From Setomelanomma holmii (taxonomy: Eukaryota; Ascomycota; Dothideomycetes; Pleosporales; Phaeosphaeriaceae), in the NCBI GenBank assembly GCA_010015745.1, contig ML978212.1, forward strand, positions 1 to 64,000: DNA of 64,000 nt, in the 5' to 3' direction. Positions 45,801-55,358 of the stretch are shown piece by piece. Positions within the stretch are counted from its first letter, which is position 1. Every line of letters starts with the position of its first letter. The notes beneath the pieces are model-generated. The model made no database searches and had not been told where the DNA came from. It saw nothing but the letters and a program-made list of their open reading frames with translations. Position numbers and translations under genes: made by a program.

Positions 45801-46405
45801 AACGTCTCCAAAAGCTGATGTTGTGCTTGGTTTCGCCGGACATCGATCGGTGAACAGGCCAATGGAGGAGCGCGTATGTCAGTTGTCATGACGCCTCGAG
45901 GAAAAGCCAGCAATGCCGCAACAGGACGGATGGTTGTTGTTGTGCGAGGTTTCAGCGTGCAGCTGAAGTGCAGGTGCGAACCAGATGTCTCTGCACTATT
46001 TCCGTAAGCGAGCCTCGGCTGACCCTGGCCGCCCCACCTGCGCGGCCCTCCGATCTTCAACCTTCACGATCCCAAGTGTGTGTATCACGACGCGTGTCAC
46101 GCCTTTTGCGCTCGTTGCTGGTGCTCGGATCCTGTCAGGCCTTCATCATGGCGTTGTTAACATTTGGCTCTCATCTCCTTGCAGCTCGGCGTCTTGATTC
46201 AAGCTGATTTCCGGATCGCAGCCACTCGCGCGCAGTAGCTTCTACTAATCATCCTTGTTCGGTCTTTTACTGTTTTGTAATCACCAACCTGAGCCCAGAG
46301 AGTCCGCTTCCTTTTGGCACTGCAGATGAAGCCCCCGCACATCTTCTGGACATCTTCGGTGCAAGATTTGGTGCATGGCGCTGGACACTTCTTAAATGAT
46401 CCGCC

Positions 46406-47546
46406 ATGACCGTATCCGAGGTACGTCGAGCATCATACCGGTCCCTACCACGCGTGCATACATCTTGCGCCTGCATTCGGCTTACTTGGTTGCTCTTGCA
46501 TAGATTCCCTACCGCGCGACGGTTGACAGCAAAGGGCAGTGGAGCCGGATGCCTTCTAACTTCCGCAATGTCATCCCTTCCGAGCGCTTTCCGGCCGAGA
46601 AGAACCGCTACGTTCTGTACTTCAACCACGTCTGTCCGTGGGCACACCGCGTCGTTATCGTGCGCGCACTGAAAGGGCTGGAAGACGTCATAGAATTGGT
46701 CGAGGTAGACGCAAGGGACCCTACCCATGGATGGTACTTCTCCGGCCACAGAGGACCCAACAAGGACCCCATGTACGGCGTGCGGTGGCTCAAGGAGCTA
46801 TATCAAAGAGCCGATCCTCAGTATAATGGGAGGGTAACCATACCTTTACTTTGGGACAAGCAGCAGCGTATGTGCGATGCCCTTCTTGGCAACGTCGATG
46901 GCTAATGGCGCGTAGACACTGTAGTGAACAACGAAAGCGCCGATATCACTCGGATGTTATGCTATGCTTTCGATCACCTCTTACCTATCGAGCAGCGTGA
47001 GGTCCACAAGGGCTCAGCGTCCCTCATTCCTCGGCATCTGCAGCATGAAATTGACGAATTGAACTCCTGGGTGTACGACACAGTCAACAACGGGGTGTAC
47101 AAAGTCGGATTTGCAACTTCACAAACGGCCTACAACGAGCATATCGGCAGGCTCTTCCATTCATTAGATAGATTGGAGCACCATCTTTCACAACCCGGTC
47201 ATCAACCCTACTTGTTCGGCGAACACATAACCGAGGCCGATATTCGCCTCTTCACGACTCTTGTGCGCTTCGATGTCGCATACTACACACTTTTCAAGTG
47301 TAACGTCAAGATGATCCGCCTCGACTATCCGCGGCTACATGCCTGGGTGAGGCGATTGTATTGGAATGAGGGACCAGAAACCGCTGGCGGCGTGTTCAAG
47401 AACACGACACATTTCGATGTGGTAAGCTGATATCCACGCTGCTAGAACTAGACTAACATAGTCAGATTAAACGCGGCTACTCTTCCGTCACAGCCGGGAA
47501 TGGTGTCGTTCCTGCAGGGCCTGTACCACCCTTGTTACCTTTGTGA
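46406..47546 (+). CDS. ECM4: Ecm4-type glutathionyl-hydroquinone reductase (Xi-class GST)
   Basis: Four exons: 46406-46420, 46504-46867, 46916-47421 and 47466-47546, giving 321 aa. The first exon is just five codons. The N-terminal thioredoxin-like domain carries NHVCPWAHR, the Cys49-Pro-Trp-Ala-His-Arg signature of Xi-class enzymes. They reduce glutathionyl-hydroquinones and other S-glutathionyl conjugates instead of conjugating glutathione. PTHGWYFSGHRGPNKDPMYG, VTIPLLWDKQ and VVNNESADITRML (glutathione binding, spanning intron 2) are family-typical. The alpha-helical C-domain includes EADIRLFTTLVRFD and the C-terminal IKRGYSS. It is predicted cytosolic and involved in detoxification of quinones or oxidative stress. 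Confidence 0.93.
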
Positions 47547-48040
47547 CAGCGCGCTATTTGCCCTGTTTTTCATTGTCACTTGCTTCATCTGTTTCAGGCC
47601 ATTCCTGTCGATTCGCGTTTCTCTCGTTGTGTTACCATCTATACCTCGGTAGTCTTGAGCTTTCTTTGGCTCTGACCGTACGTCACCATTTCTTGGCCAG
47701 GCATGCATTCCCATATGCTAAAGGCATTATCTCGGTTTGGTTGAGGACTTACCGAGATACTTCAAACATGGAAGAACCTCATACCACGCTCATGAGAAAG
47801 TCAGGCCGCATCTCGAATCTTAATCCAGTCAATCAAAATCTGCGCGCAGCAATGTAATCTTGTTAGAACAGCATTGTGCATGGCTTACTCGTGTTCGTAG
47901 TGAAGAGACATGTGAACCATTTCTGATATAGAAGGAGTTTGATCGTGATACATTCTTATACTGGGGATATAGAAACGAAAATGATTGATGTACAAGTGCG
48001 GACTACAGAAGCTCAAAACACGCTCAAACCTAACTCAACA
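47547..48040. other. Convergent intergenic region
   Basis: About 490 bp between the stops of the ECM4-type gene and the TENA-like gene. Nothing else seen. Confidence 0.5.
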
Positions 48041-48970
48041 CTATGCAACTACCTTTACCGGGACTGCATCGTTGACAAAATTGTCACACTTCTCGCACTC
48101 GACGTCCGTGGACCCGCGCCCGAGTCTGCTCCCATCCAGATCCTTCCCAACTCTACTATCATCGATATTCGGCCAAAAAACCTCCTCAGCATCCAGCACC
48201 TTCGCATAAAGCTCATCCGCCCTACTCTTAACCTGCTTCCACAACCCGTCATCCCCCATAACCGCCTCACTCACGCCCTCATTTACAATCCTCTCCAACT
48301 GCTCCACAAACATCAAAAAGTCGCGATTACCCCAGTTTGGAATAAGTTCCCTCCTCATCGCACCTCCATCTAGATCCTTGTCGAATGTTCTGGGGCTAGA
48401 TTGCGCATCTTGTCGACGCGCCCAGCTCCATGCGTCGTAGTATACTTTTTCCATGGCCCACAGGAGCACGGCGCCTTCGAGCCAGGGGAGGAAGGTGTAG
48501 CGGGTGGAGGTGGTGAAGTGCCGGAAGAGGGCTTCGTACCGCCGCAGACCGTCGTTTTTGGTGGATTCGGAGATGGAGAGGTTGAGGGTGTAGATCTGGG
48601 CAACTTCGGCGAAGAGGTTTTCTTCACGGGTACCGTTTTGGATGGCGGCTTCGAGCCAGGCGACTAATCTGGTCTCGACGTTTTCTGGGACGGTAGTTGT
48701 GTTACTGGGGTGTGACTTGCGCAGTATCTCAAGGGTTTGTTCGCTGATGCCCTTGTAAACTTTCAGGTATTGAAGGTCGTTAGCGAGCCATTGTGAGACC
48801 AAAGCTTTGGGTAGAGTGCCGTTTGCTGCACGTGCCAGAAACGGATCCTGAGTTGTCCGGACTAGTTGATCGTGGTTGACGGAGAGGAGATGGGTAGTCA
48901 AGGCCCACGGGACGTCTGTGAGATCGATGTTGTTGTGCGCGGCGAACGTGCCAGGGTGGTGCTGTGGCAT
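48041..48970 (-). CDS. TENA/THI-4/PQQC-like haem-oxygenase-fold protein
   Basis: 309 aa, single exon, ATG 48970. The all-helical TENA/THI-4 fold is indicated by DPFLARAANGTLPKALVSQW, LANDLQYLKVYKGISEQTLE and YTFLPWLEGAVLLWAMEKVYYDAW, with ADELYAKVLDAEEVFWPNI at the C-terminus. Bacterial TenA hydrolyses aminopyrimidine in thiamin salvage. Many fungal relatives form stand-alone proteins of unproven role, so thiamin involvement is only a suggestion. The canonical TenA catalytic Cys cannot be assigned with certainty. The last 35 residues are polar and contain CEKCDNF, outside the fold. Confidence 0.82.
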   Translation of the reverse strand: MPQHHPGTFAAHNNIDLTDVPWALTTHLLSVNHDQLVRTTQDPFLARAANGTLPKALVSQWLANDLQYLKVYKGISEQTLEILRKSHPSNTTTVPENVETRLVAWLEAAIQNGTREENLFAEVAQIYTLNLSISESTKNDGLRRYEALFRHFTTSTRYTFLPWLEGAVLLWAMEKVYYDAWSWARRQDAQSSPRTFDKDLDGGAMRRELIPNWGNRDFLMFVEQLERIVNEGVSEAVMGDDGLWKQVKSRADELYAKVLDAEEVFWPNIDDSRVGKDLDGSRLGRGSTDVECEKCDNFVNDAVPVKVVA

Positions 48971-50105
48971 TTCGATGGTAGATAGCGTTGACGCAGAACT
49001 TGTTATATGTAGATTGATCTATGTAGACATTCGATTAGGTACATGTAACGATGTTGGTCGTCGTGGTTTCTTTATGGTTGATGATGGTATATATTCAATG
49101 GTGGGGTATTGATGCTTATTATATGTTGCGGCCAAATAACCGCCAAGCAAGATGATGGCGCTGCACCTCTGAAGTTATGTATTGAGGCTTGAGTGCATAG
49201 TGGGTGCGAAGACAATGTCAAGAGATATTCTCGAAACTGGATAGTAGTAATGACGTAGTTCGCGAAGGAGCAGAACCTATGGCGCATTTACTGGGCGCGA
49301 TAGAGTCCTCAGTCAACGTTCTAGAGCTTTGCTAGAACACTCGGCGGACATTGGCGGAGGCTAACTCAGCGGAACCCTTGGCAAGGTAAGGCTGAGGTGT
49401 GGGCAGTGAGGCTATGTTCGGAGAACTGGGATGTCAATCACCAGCGGACATCCTTGGTACATGACAATAACGCCACTCTCGAGAATTTCAAATGCTATAC
49501 GGCCTTCGTGCTTGCCATGCGCTAGGCCCTTCAGGTGAGATACGGCTCGTTCGCTGATGGGCTTGTCGAAGCGACGGTATCAAACGTGTGACGTAATGGC
49601 CCAACGTGCATATACAGTAGAGGGATTGACTCATTCCGCCACGTCGACATAAATCATTATTTGACCTCAAGAGTGGTGTGTGCTAGTTCCTCTTCCACGC
49701 GATAGAGACAGGAAGTATTTGCGGCGCGCATCTTGAGGCCAGGCTGCAAAAAGGTCTCGGAATAATCTGGAAGGGCCCTCGCTTACCGAGCCGACTGAGT
49801 CTCTTCTTTCCTCAGGCTCCGAAACATTCATCGTTATCCTTCGTGCGCAACCCGCAACAATGATCGCGAAGCTTTTCCCATTTGGTCGAATTGTTCCTCA
49901 ATATACGATGAGATTTCAAGGCTCTGGGGAAGGTGGCTGTAGGCATTGTGGACTTAGGAAACGCCTGCGCCGATGTGACTTCCGATTCGACAGTGTCAAG
50001 CGAGGCTTCGTGGCTGAGTTGCAGCTTGCAGCCGCCCCTCAAATCACCAGCCTGCTCATGTACTGCTGAGCTTGGCTTCTCCGTCTCATCACAATCATCT
50101 TCGGT
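48971..50105. other. Intergenic region
   Basis: About 1.1 kb upstream of the TENA-like gene and upstream of the LsmAD-like fragment. Overlapping ORFs near 49860-50105 could hold a decayed start of that fragment, but no clear frame emerges. Confidence 0.4.
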
Positions 50106-50675
50106 ATGTCGTTGGGCCATAGTCTGCACCGGTCACCTGGCTGGGACCAATTCGCGGCCGACGAACGCCTCTTTGGCATTGAGAGCAATGATGACGAGAG
50201 ACCCCATATTGCCACCATCGATAGAAATCATCTCAAATACGCGGAAAGAGGTGCTCGCGCTGAGAGGCTGGCAAGATTTAAACAAGCAGGTATCATCCGA
50301 AGCCTACGCCTCCCCGAAGGATACAACGGACAAGCTCTTGCAGGTCGTGGTGAGGATCAGGTTAATGATCGCGATGGCATCCGCCCAGACATCTCGCAGC
50401 TTTCTCATGAGCCCAATGAGTACACACCGACTGGATCCTCAGGCGACCGCCTACCCTTCGGCACCGTCTCTTCAGAGCCAGACCACGATACAGACCAGAA
50501 TCATGAGGGACAAGGAAGCTTCCACAGCGAACTTAGGATAGTTCCGAAAGGACAAAATGCAAGGCGCCATCAGGCGTTACAGAAGGACAGTGTTAAACCA
50601 AGTGCAAACTCGTATAGCACAAGCTTGGGCAACACCATAGTATCATTGAACCATCTTCGAACAACATACGCTTAA
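50106..50675 (+). pseudogene. Ataxin-2/Pbp1 LsmAD-like fragment
   Basis: The 189-codon frame from ATG 50106 contains GWDQFAADERLFGIES, DRNHLKYAERGARAERLARF and, between them, an Asp/Glu-rich loop. This matches the LsmAD domain that follows the Lsm domain in ataxin-2/Pbp1 proteins, which act in mRNA poly(A) control and stress granules. The upstream Lsm domain is not seen and the LsmAD is cut short, so this is a partial copy, not the true Pbp1 gene. The rest is polar and disordered in composition. It could be the 5' part of the decayed kinase locus directly downstream or an independent captured piece. Confidence 0.6.
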
Positions 50676-50807
50676 ACAGCTGAGATCCGCGTTCCCGCAA
50701 GGCTCCACATTTAGGGTCTACCGCGTATCATTCTACAAGGAACAGAGATATCAATTCAAAGGTTCGCACGACTACGGAACTAGCCAAAGTTGAGAATGTA
50801 AACACAA

Positions 50808-52871
50808 ATGGCACGAACTTGGCAATGCCGGCGTCATTCAGAACAAACCTCATACACAGCTAGACAATCTCGACGTGGTGACCGGAACAGCCGGCTGGAT
50901 AAGAGTGAGAGCGGTGAAACTAATGAGAAGGCTCAGGAGGAGTTCGTACATCCTCGTCCAACACCGCGCTACTCCGTTCACTCCGGCCGAGACGGAAGGA
51001 CATACTTCAGCGTTGACCAAGCGCATCAGGTTGTGAACGGGCAGACAAGCATCTGGGATCGCCTGACCTCCCAAGAAACCGGCTCTCGGTTGAAGAAGGA
51101 TGAGACGAAGAAACCATCGTTCACACGGCCAGAAGCCGCCAGTAGTCGCGACGGCAGACTAGCGTCACATCCCGTTGCTGTCAATGTGAAGCTCCACAAG
51201 GACGGACAGTATGTAACACTTAGAAGACTAATCGAGGAGGACATTGCCGCCGAACGAGAAGATAGAAGGAATGAAAGAGAATCTGCATCCCTCATCAGAC
51301 TTACTGAAGAGGAGACTGCCGCTAAACAGGAAGCCAGGAGAGAGCAGAGAGCCTGTAAAGCTCAAGGAATTTACGGAACGGGAGGCTGCCGCCGAACGGG
51401 AAGGCGGAAGAAAGGCGAAAGAATCTACAACGCTCAAAAGACATACTGCAGAGGAAAATCCCACTCTGCGAGAAGCTGGAAATAGTGAGAAAGATGCTGT
51501 AACGCTCAGAAGACTTACCAAAGAGGAGGCTGCTCCCGAGCAGGAAGTTAGGAGAGAAAAGAGAGGACAAGGAAACAATATTTGCGCCGATGCAGCGGTG
51601 AGTGAACAGGTCTCTCGTCCGCCTTTGTTTGAGGAGGGCATATTATCGGACACTATGCCCAAGGCATTACCAGAGCCAACGTTCTGGATACCTGAGGCGT
51701 TACCTAAGAAGTCGCCTCAAACATATGGCTGGAGAAATGACCACATCGTCCGTGGACCTCTCGATGAAGAGCTTTTCGAGGTAAATACAACACTGGGTCG
51801 AGGCTCCTTGGGCATAGTCGAAGAATTCCGTCGTAAAGGAACACAACTACCGACCTTGGTCCGCAAACGATTCATTGTCCCGATGCGACGACGCCAGGCC
51901 ATCTTGCAAATCATCGAAGAAGAGGCGAAAAACTTGAAGTCATTGTAACATCTGCACATCGACACCTTTGTCGGATCCTATGAGGAGCGCAAACAGACCA
52001 GGCACTTCTATAATCTGCTCATGAGTCCTGTCAGGGACAATGAGCTTCGTGAATTTTTAGAAATGTATGGTGACCATGAAGTTTCGTAAAACGACAAAAG
52101 TATATGGAAGATTGGTTGCGGAGCTGGTTTGTATGTTTGACGTCAGCTCTGGCTTACATTCATGAACGAGGAACTCGCTATTAAGACATCAAACCGTCAA
52201 ATATCATTCATCGAGCCAGTAGGATTTTCTTCACTGATTTCAGCTCCTCGGCAGCCTTCGAAGTCGGGCATACGACATCCACCGACAATTCTTCGCGCTC
52301 AACCCCGATGTATGCCGCACCTGAGATTACTCATAGATCCTTCCTTGTCACTGGATTGCTACGCCATGGCCGAAGCTCCGACATATTTGCACTGGGATGT
52401 GTGTTTTGCGATATGCTCAATGTCTGGCAAGGCCACACATTTGCGGCTTTCCATGAATACTTAGCCCGCGGAGGTGTGCGAGGGACGAGATCCGAAGCCA
52501 ATGCGCATGTGCTACCTCCTGTCATCTACAACCAGAACGTATCTCAGATCCGAGAGAGGTTCAACAAGTCAACAATGTTTCATCAATGCATACTACCAAT
52601 GTTGGCATCCGAGCGAACAACACGGCCTACAGCGACTGGAACGTTGCAGAGGATTCTTTCGCTGTACCCTTGGTCCCATTTCGACTGTCTCTGTGTCGGA
52701 CACAGAACGAAAGAAGACGCTCGGGAATGGCGAATGGATCCTGAAGCTACGATGCAGATAGAATGCGTTGACCTTTCCGAAGCCGATGTGAAGCTCGGTG
52801 AGTACGAAGCGGATCGAAGGAGAAGGATACAGGGAAAAGTTCGAGGAACCCTGCAAAATTCAGTCTCGTAG
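50808..52871 (+). pseudogene. Protein kinase pseudogene with N-terminal repeat region
   Basis: An N-terminal segment (GRDGRTYFSVDQ..TSIWDRL, faintly WW-like) leads into a 72-bp tandem repeat array and then a kinase domain. Kinase features are LGRGSLGIVEE (Gly loop), LVRKRF (Lys), ALAYIHERGTRY-stop-DIKPSNII (catalytic loop), FFTDFSSS in place of DFG, YAAPEI and SSDIFALGCVFCDM. Lesions: a frame change inside repeat copy 2 (near 51340); TAA at 51946-51948; TAA at 52087-52089; a frameshift just after it; and TAA at 52182-52184, exactly at the Arg of HRD. The last two-thirds of the C-lobe (52185-52871) stays open. It cannot encode an active kinase. Confidence 0.82.
51213..51570 (+). repeat. Five 72-bp tandem repeats coding a charged helix
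   Basis: Copies start at 51213, 51285, 51355, 51427 and 51499. All are 72 bp except copy 2, which is 70 bp. Each unit encodes about 24 residues of the pattern TLRRLTEEEAAAEREARRE, a Glu/Arg-rich helix likely to be coiled coil. The 2-bp shortfall in copy 2 changes the frame, so copies 1-2 and 3-5 read in different frames. The repeat lies just ahead of the kinase domain. Confidence 0.85.
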
Positions 52872-53942
52872 TATGTCTCCGGTGCCTTGAGCTGGAAGGC
52901 TGATAGGTCCACCGATGAAAACTTCCACGCTCCATCAACCGCACAGCGTCTAGAGACTAGGGCATACGATACAGACACTAACGGCAAAGTATTCACAGCA
53001 TGGCAGAAGATGCAACAGTAGCGAAGAGATGACCCTTGAGCGTACGATCCACGTATACAGGAGAATGAGCAGAGTGCACCGAGTGGGCAAAGTAGCCAGA
53101 GGCAGCAACACAACCCAGATAGAATACCTCTGAAGCGCTTTCAGAGCACGGTAGTGCTGTCATCAAAGAGGGGCGACTTTGATCCTGACACGTCAGGCAA
53201 AGATCAAAGCCAAGCAAAGTCAGCTTAGTTGTACGGGTTAAGCCCGAGATAGGAGTACAGCGCGACACAGCGCGTTCCAATAAGGACAACATCGGAGGCG
53301 ACAATCCTTCGCGCGCAATCACATTGATCGATGAATCGAATCAGAGTAGCAAAGACATTCCACATGCAAATTTTACGAGGCAAGCAGCGCGAGGTACATT
53401 CAACAGCCTGTAAACTCCCTCTTCTCCACGATTGCAAGCACTTTGCAGAACAATGTTTTCAATCGGAACGTTCCTACAAAGCAAGGTTCAGCGAAGGTTG
53501 GGTTGTGGTTTGATGTGCGCCCTATAGCGCTTGAATTCGAGCATTCCGCCTACCGAGCCGCAAGCGAGGGTGTAGTCGCAAACTGGGAAAGTTGCGCTTT
53601 GCGTCATGTCCCGGACATGTCGACATACGATTGCAGTACATCCGCCATGTTGGTGTTATTTCCCATGTTGAGTCCGGGCTCCCAGGGATCATAGCATCTT
53701 TAATCCTGTCGAATCCTTCGAACTACACTGCGAAGTGCTTTCGAGCTATTTGATATAGTGTTAGGCATTGCGGTGCTCACATCTTCACGATCCTACACAT
53801 GAGTCATGGCACGCTTATCGGGACTCACCATGAGTCGTTCTGAGCGAGTCTGTCGTTGAGCTACATAGATGAAACAGCCTCGATCAGTACAACAATCTGC
53901 TCTGCGCATAGCATCGCGAATTGGACGCCCCTAGATGTCACG
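52872..53942. other. Intergenic region
   Basis: About 1.07 kb following the kinase pseudogene and preceding the SDR gene. Only short ORFs without motifs. Confidence 0.5.
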
Positions 53943-54955
53943 ATGTCTCAAAGGCCCAAAGACACAGCTCTGGCCTCGAATTTCACCAGAACGCGGCACA
54001 GCAAAGCGAGCACATCCCTCGATGCGCACAACAACAAGCTCACAACACCACTGAACGTACTCATAATTGGGGCATCTAGAGGTATCGGCGCAGGCGTCGT
54101 ACGCGCATACGCCAACGCGGGTGTAGCTAAGCTCATACTTGCTGCTCGCGGGTCGTCAGCTAGAGAGCTGGCAGCGATCGAGCAGGAAGCGAAGGCGTTG
54201 AACCCCTCGTTACTGACGAAATGCTTTCCAGTCGATATCACCTCATCTCGCAGCGTCGCTCAGCTCGCGCAGAGTGTGAGAGAGGAGATCGGTACGCTCG
54301 ATGTAAGCATCAGTATGCGCAGAGAGACTTGAACATACGCTAACTTTGCGAAGATCTTGATCCTGAACAGTGGCTATTCCGGACCTGTTGTACTCAAGGT
54401 CGATGAGGGTAATCCCAAAGACTTCCAAGATGTGTTCGATGTGAACGTGCAGGGCACGTACCTGGTAGCGCATCACTTCATCCCGCTCTTGAAAGAGAGC
54501 AATGGCGCGAAGACGTTCATTTGTGTAGGCTCGTTCGCCAGCTTGATAATCAACGGACACATTGCGAACACCGCGTACTGCATCTCAAAGTTTGCTCAGA
54601 CAAGGCTCATCCAGTTCTTATCAGAGCAATATGGCGAGGACGGCATTCTGGCCGTGGCTGTGCATCCTGGTGCTGTCAATACTGAGATGGCGGACAAGAC
54701 AACTCCGGACAGTTTTCGACCATGTGAGTTTATCGCAGACAGTAGCTATATACGTTCTTTCTGACCGAAATAGACCTTACCGATGACGTTGGCCTGTGTG
54801 GAGCATTCTGCGTGTGGCTGAGTCAAGAGAAGAAAATGTGGCTAAACGGTCGACTTCTGAGCGCGAAATGGGATGTCGACGAATTACTGGAGAAGAAAAG
54901 CTCAATTGAAGGGCAAGATCTACTCAAGTTCGGCTTTCGAACCGAAAATGCCTGA
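53943..54955 (+). CDS. Short-chain dehydrogenase/reductase
   Basis: Three exons: 53943-54302, 54354-54723 and 54774-54955, giving 303 aa. Intron 1 has a CTAAC branch site. Classical SDR features: NAD(P)-binding LNVLIIGASRGIGAG (residues about 37-52), LILAARGSSARELAAIE, PVDITSS, then LILNSGYSGP where the usual NAG reads NSG. The catalytic Ser lies in CVGSFASLI, and Tyr and Lys in TAYCISKFAQTRL; VHPGAVNTEMA follows. All three catalytic residues are present, so an active oxidoreductase is expected. The substrate is unknown. The N-terminal 35 residues before the Rossmann fold are polar and not conserved; start chosen as the first ATG inside the frame with sensible length. Confidence 0.88.
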
Positions 54956-55358
54956 AGTATTGGCTGGGTGGTGTTACACACGCAAGTGTTGCTCGATTTA
55001 CAGTACGATCATAGGTTTGCTTTTGCCACGTGCGTGCGCGACTTTGCATGGAGCCACTGCGTCGGTCACGCTCCGGTGGGACAACGCATACCCCCACGAT
55101 CACTTGCATCTCGCCAAACTCCTCATCTGATAGGCTGTTACCATCGCATTTCGTAGATCGATCCGCCCCACGATGAACTTGTGGTGTCGATCACAACCTT
55201 TGCATGCACAAGTTGCGAATAGTATCGCAGGCTTCTTATCTTGCGCAACCATGCATTCGGGCACAAGTCTATCGTTTGCAGCTTCAATATCTTGGAAATG
55301 GCATTCTCATTACAATCCAATTCCCATGTTTTCAGCCATTCATCACAACTAACCCACG
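54956..55358. other. Intergenic region
   Basis: About 400 bp between the SDR and the polytopic membrane protein. No feature seen. Confidence 0.5.

Larger units (their letters stand above)
41555..46405. other. Gene-poor island of 4.85 kb
   Basis: No gene could be supported. Several ORFs exceed 130 codons, for example 43921-44670 on the minus strand, but all show an Arg/Ser/His/Cys-rich composition and no family motif. The island contains a 37-bp-period direct repeat (42245-42309) and the MITE at 42688-42813, listed separately. Composition is not visibly AT-rich, so it is not an obviously RIP-degraded transposon block. Confidence 0.5.
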
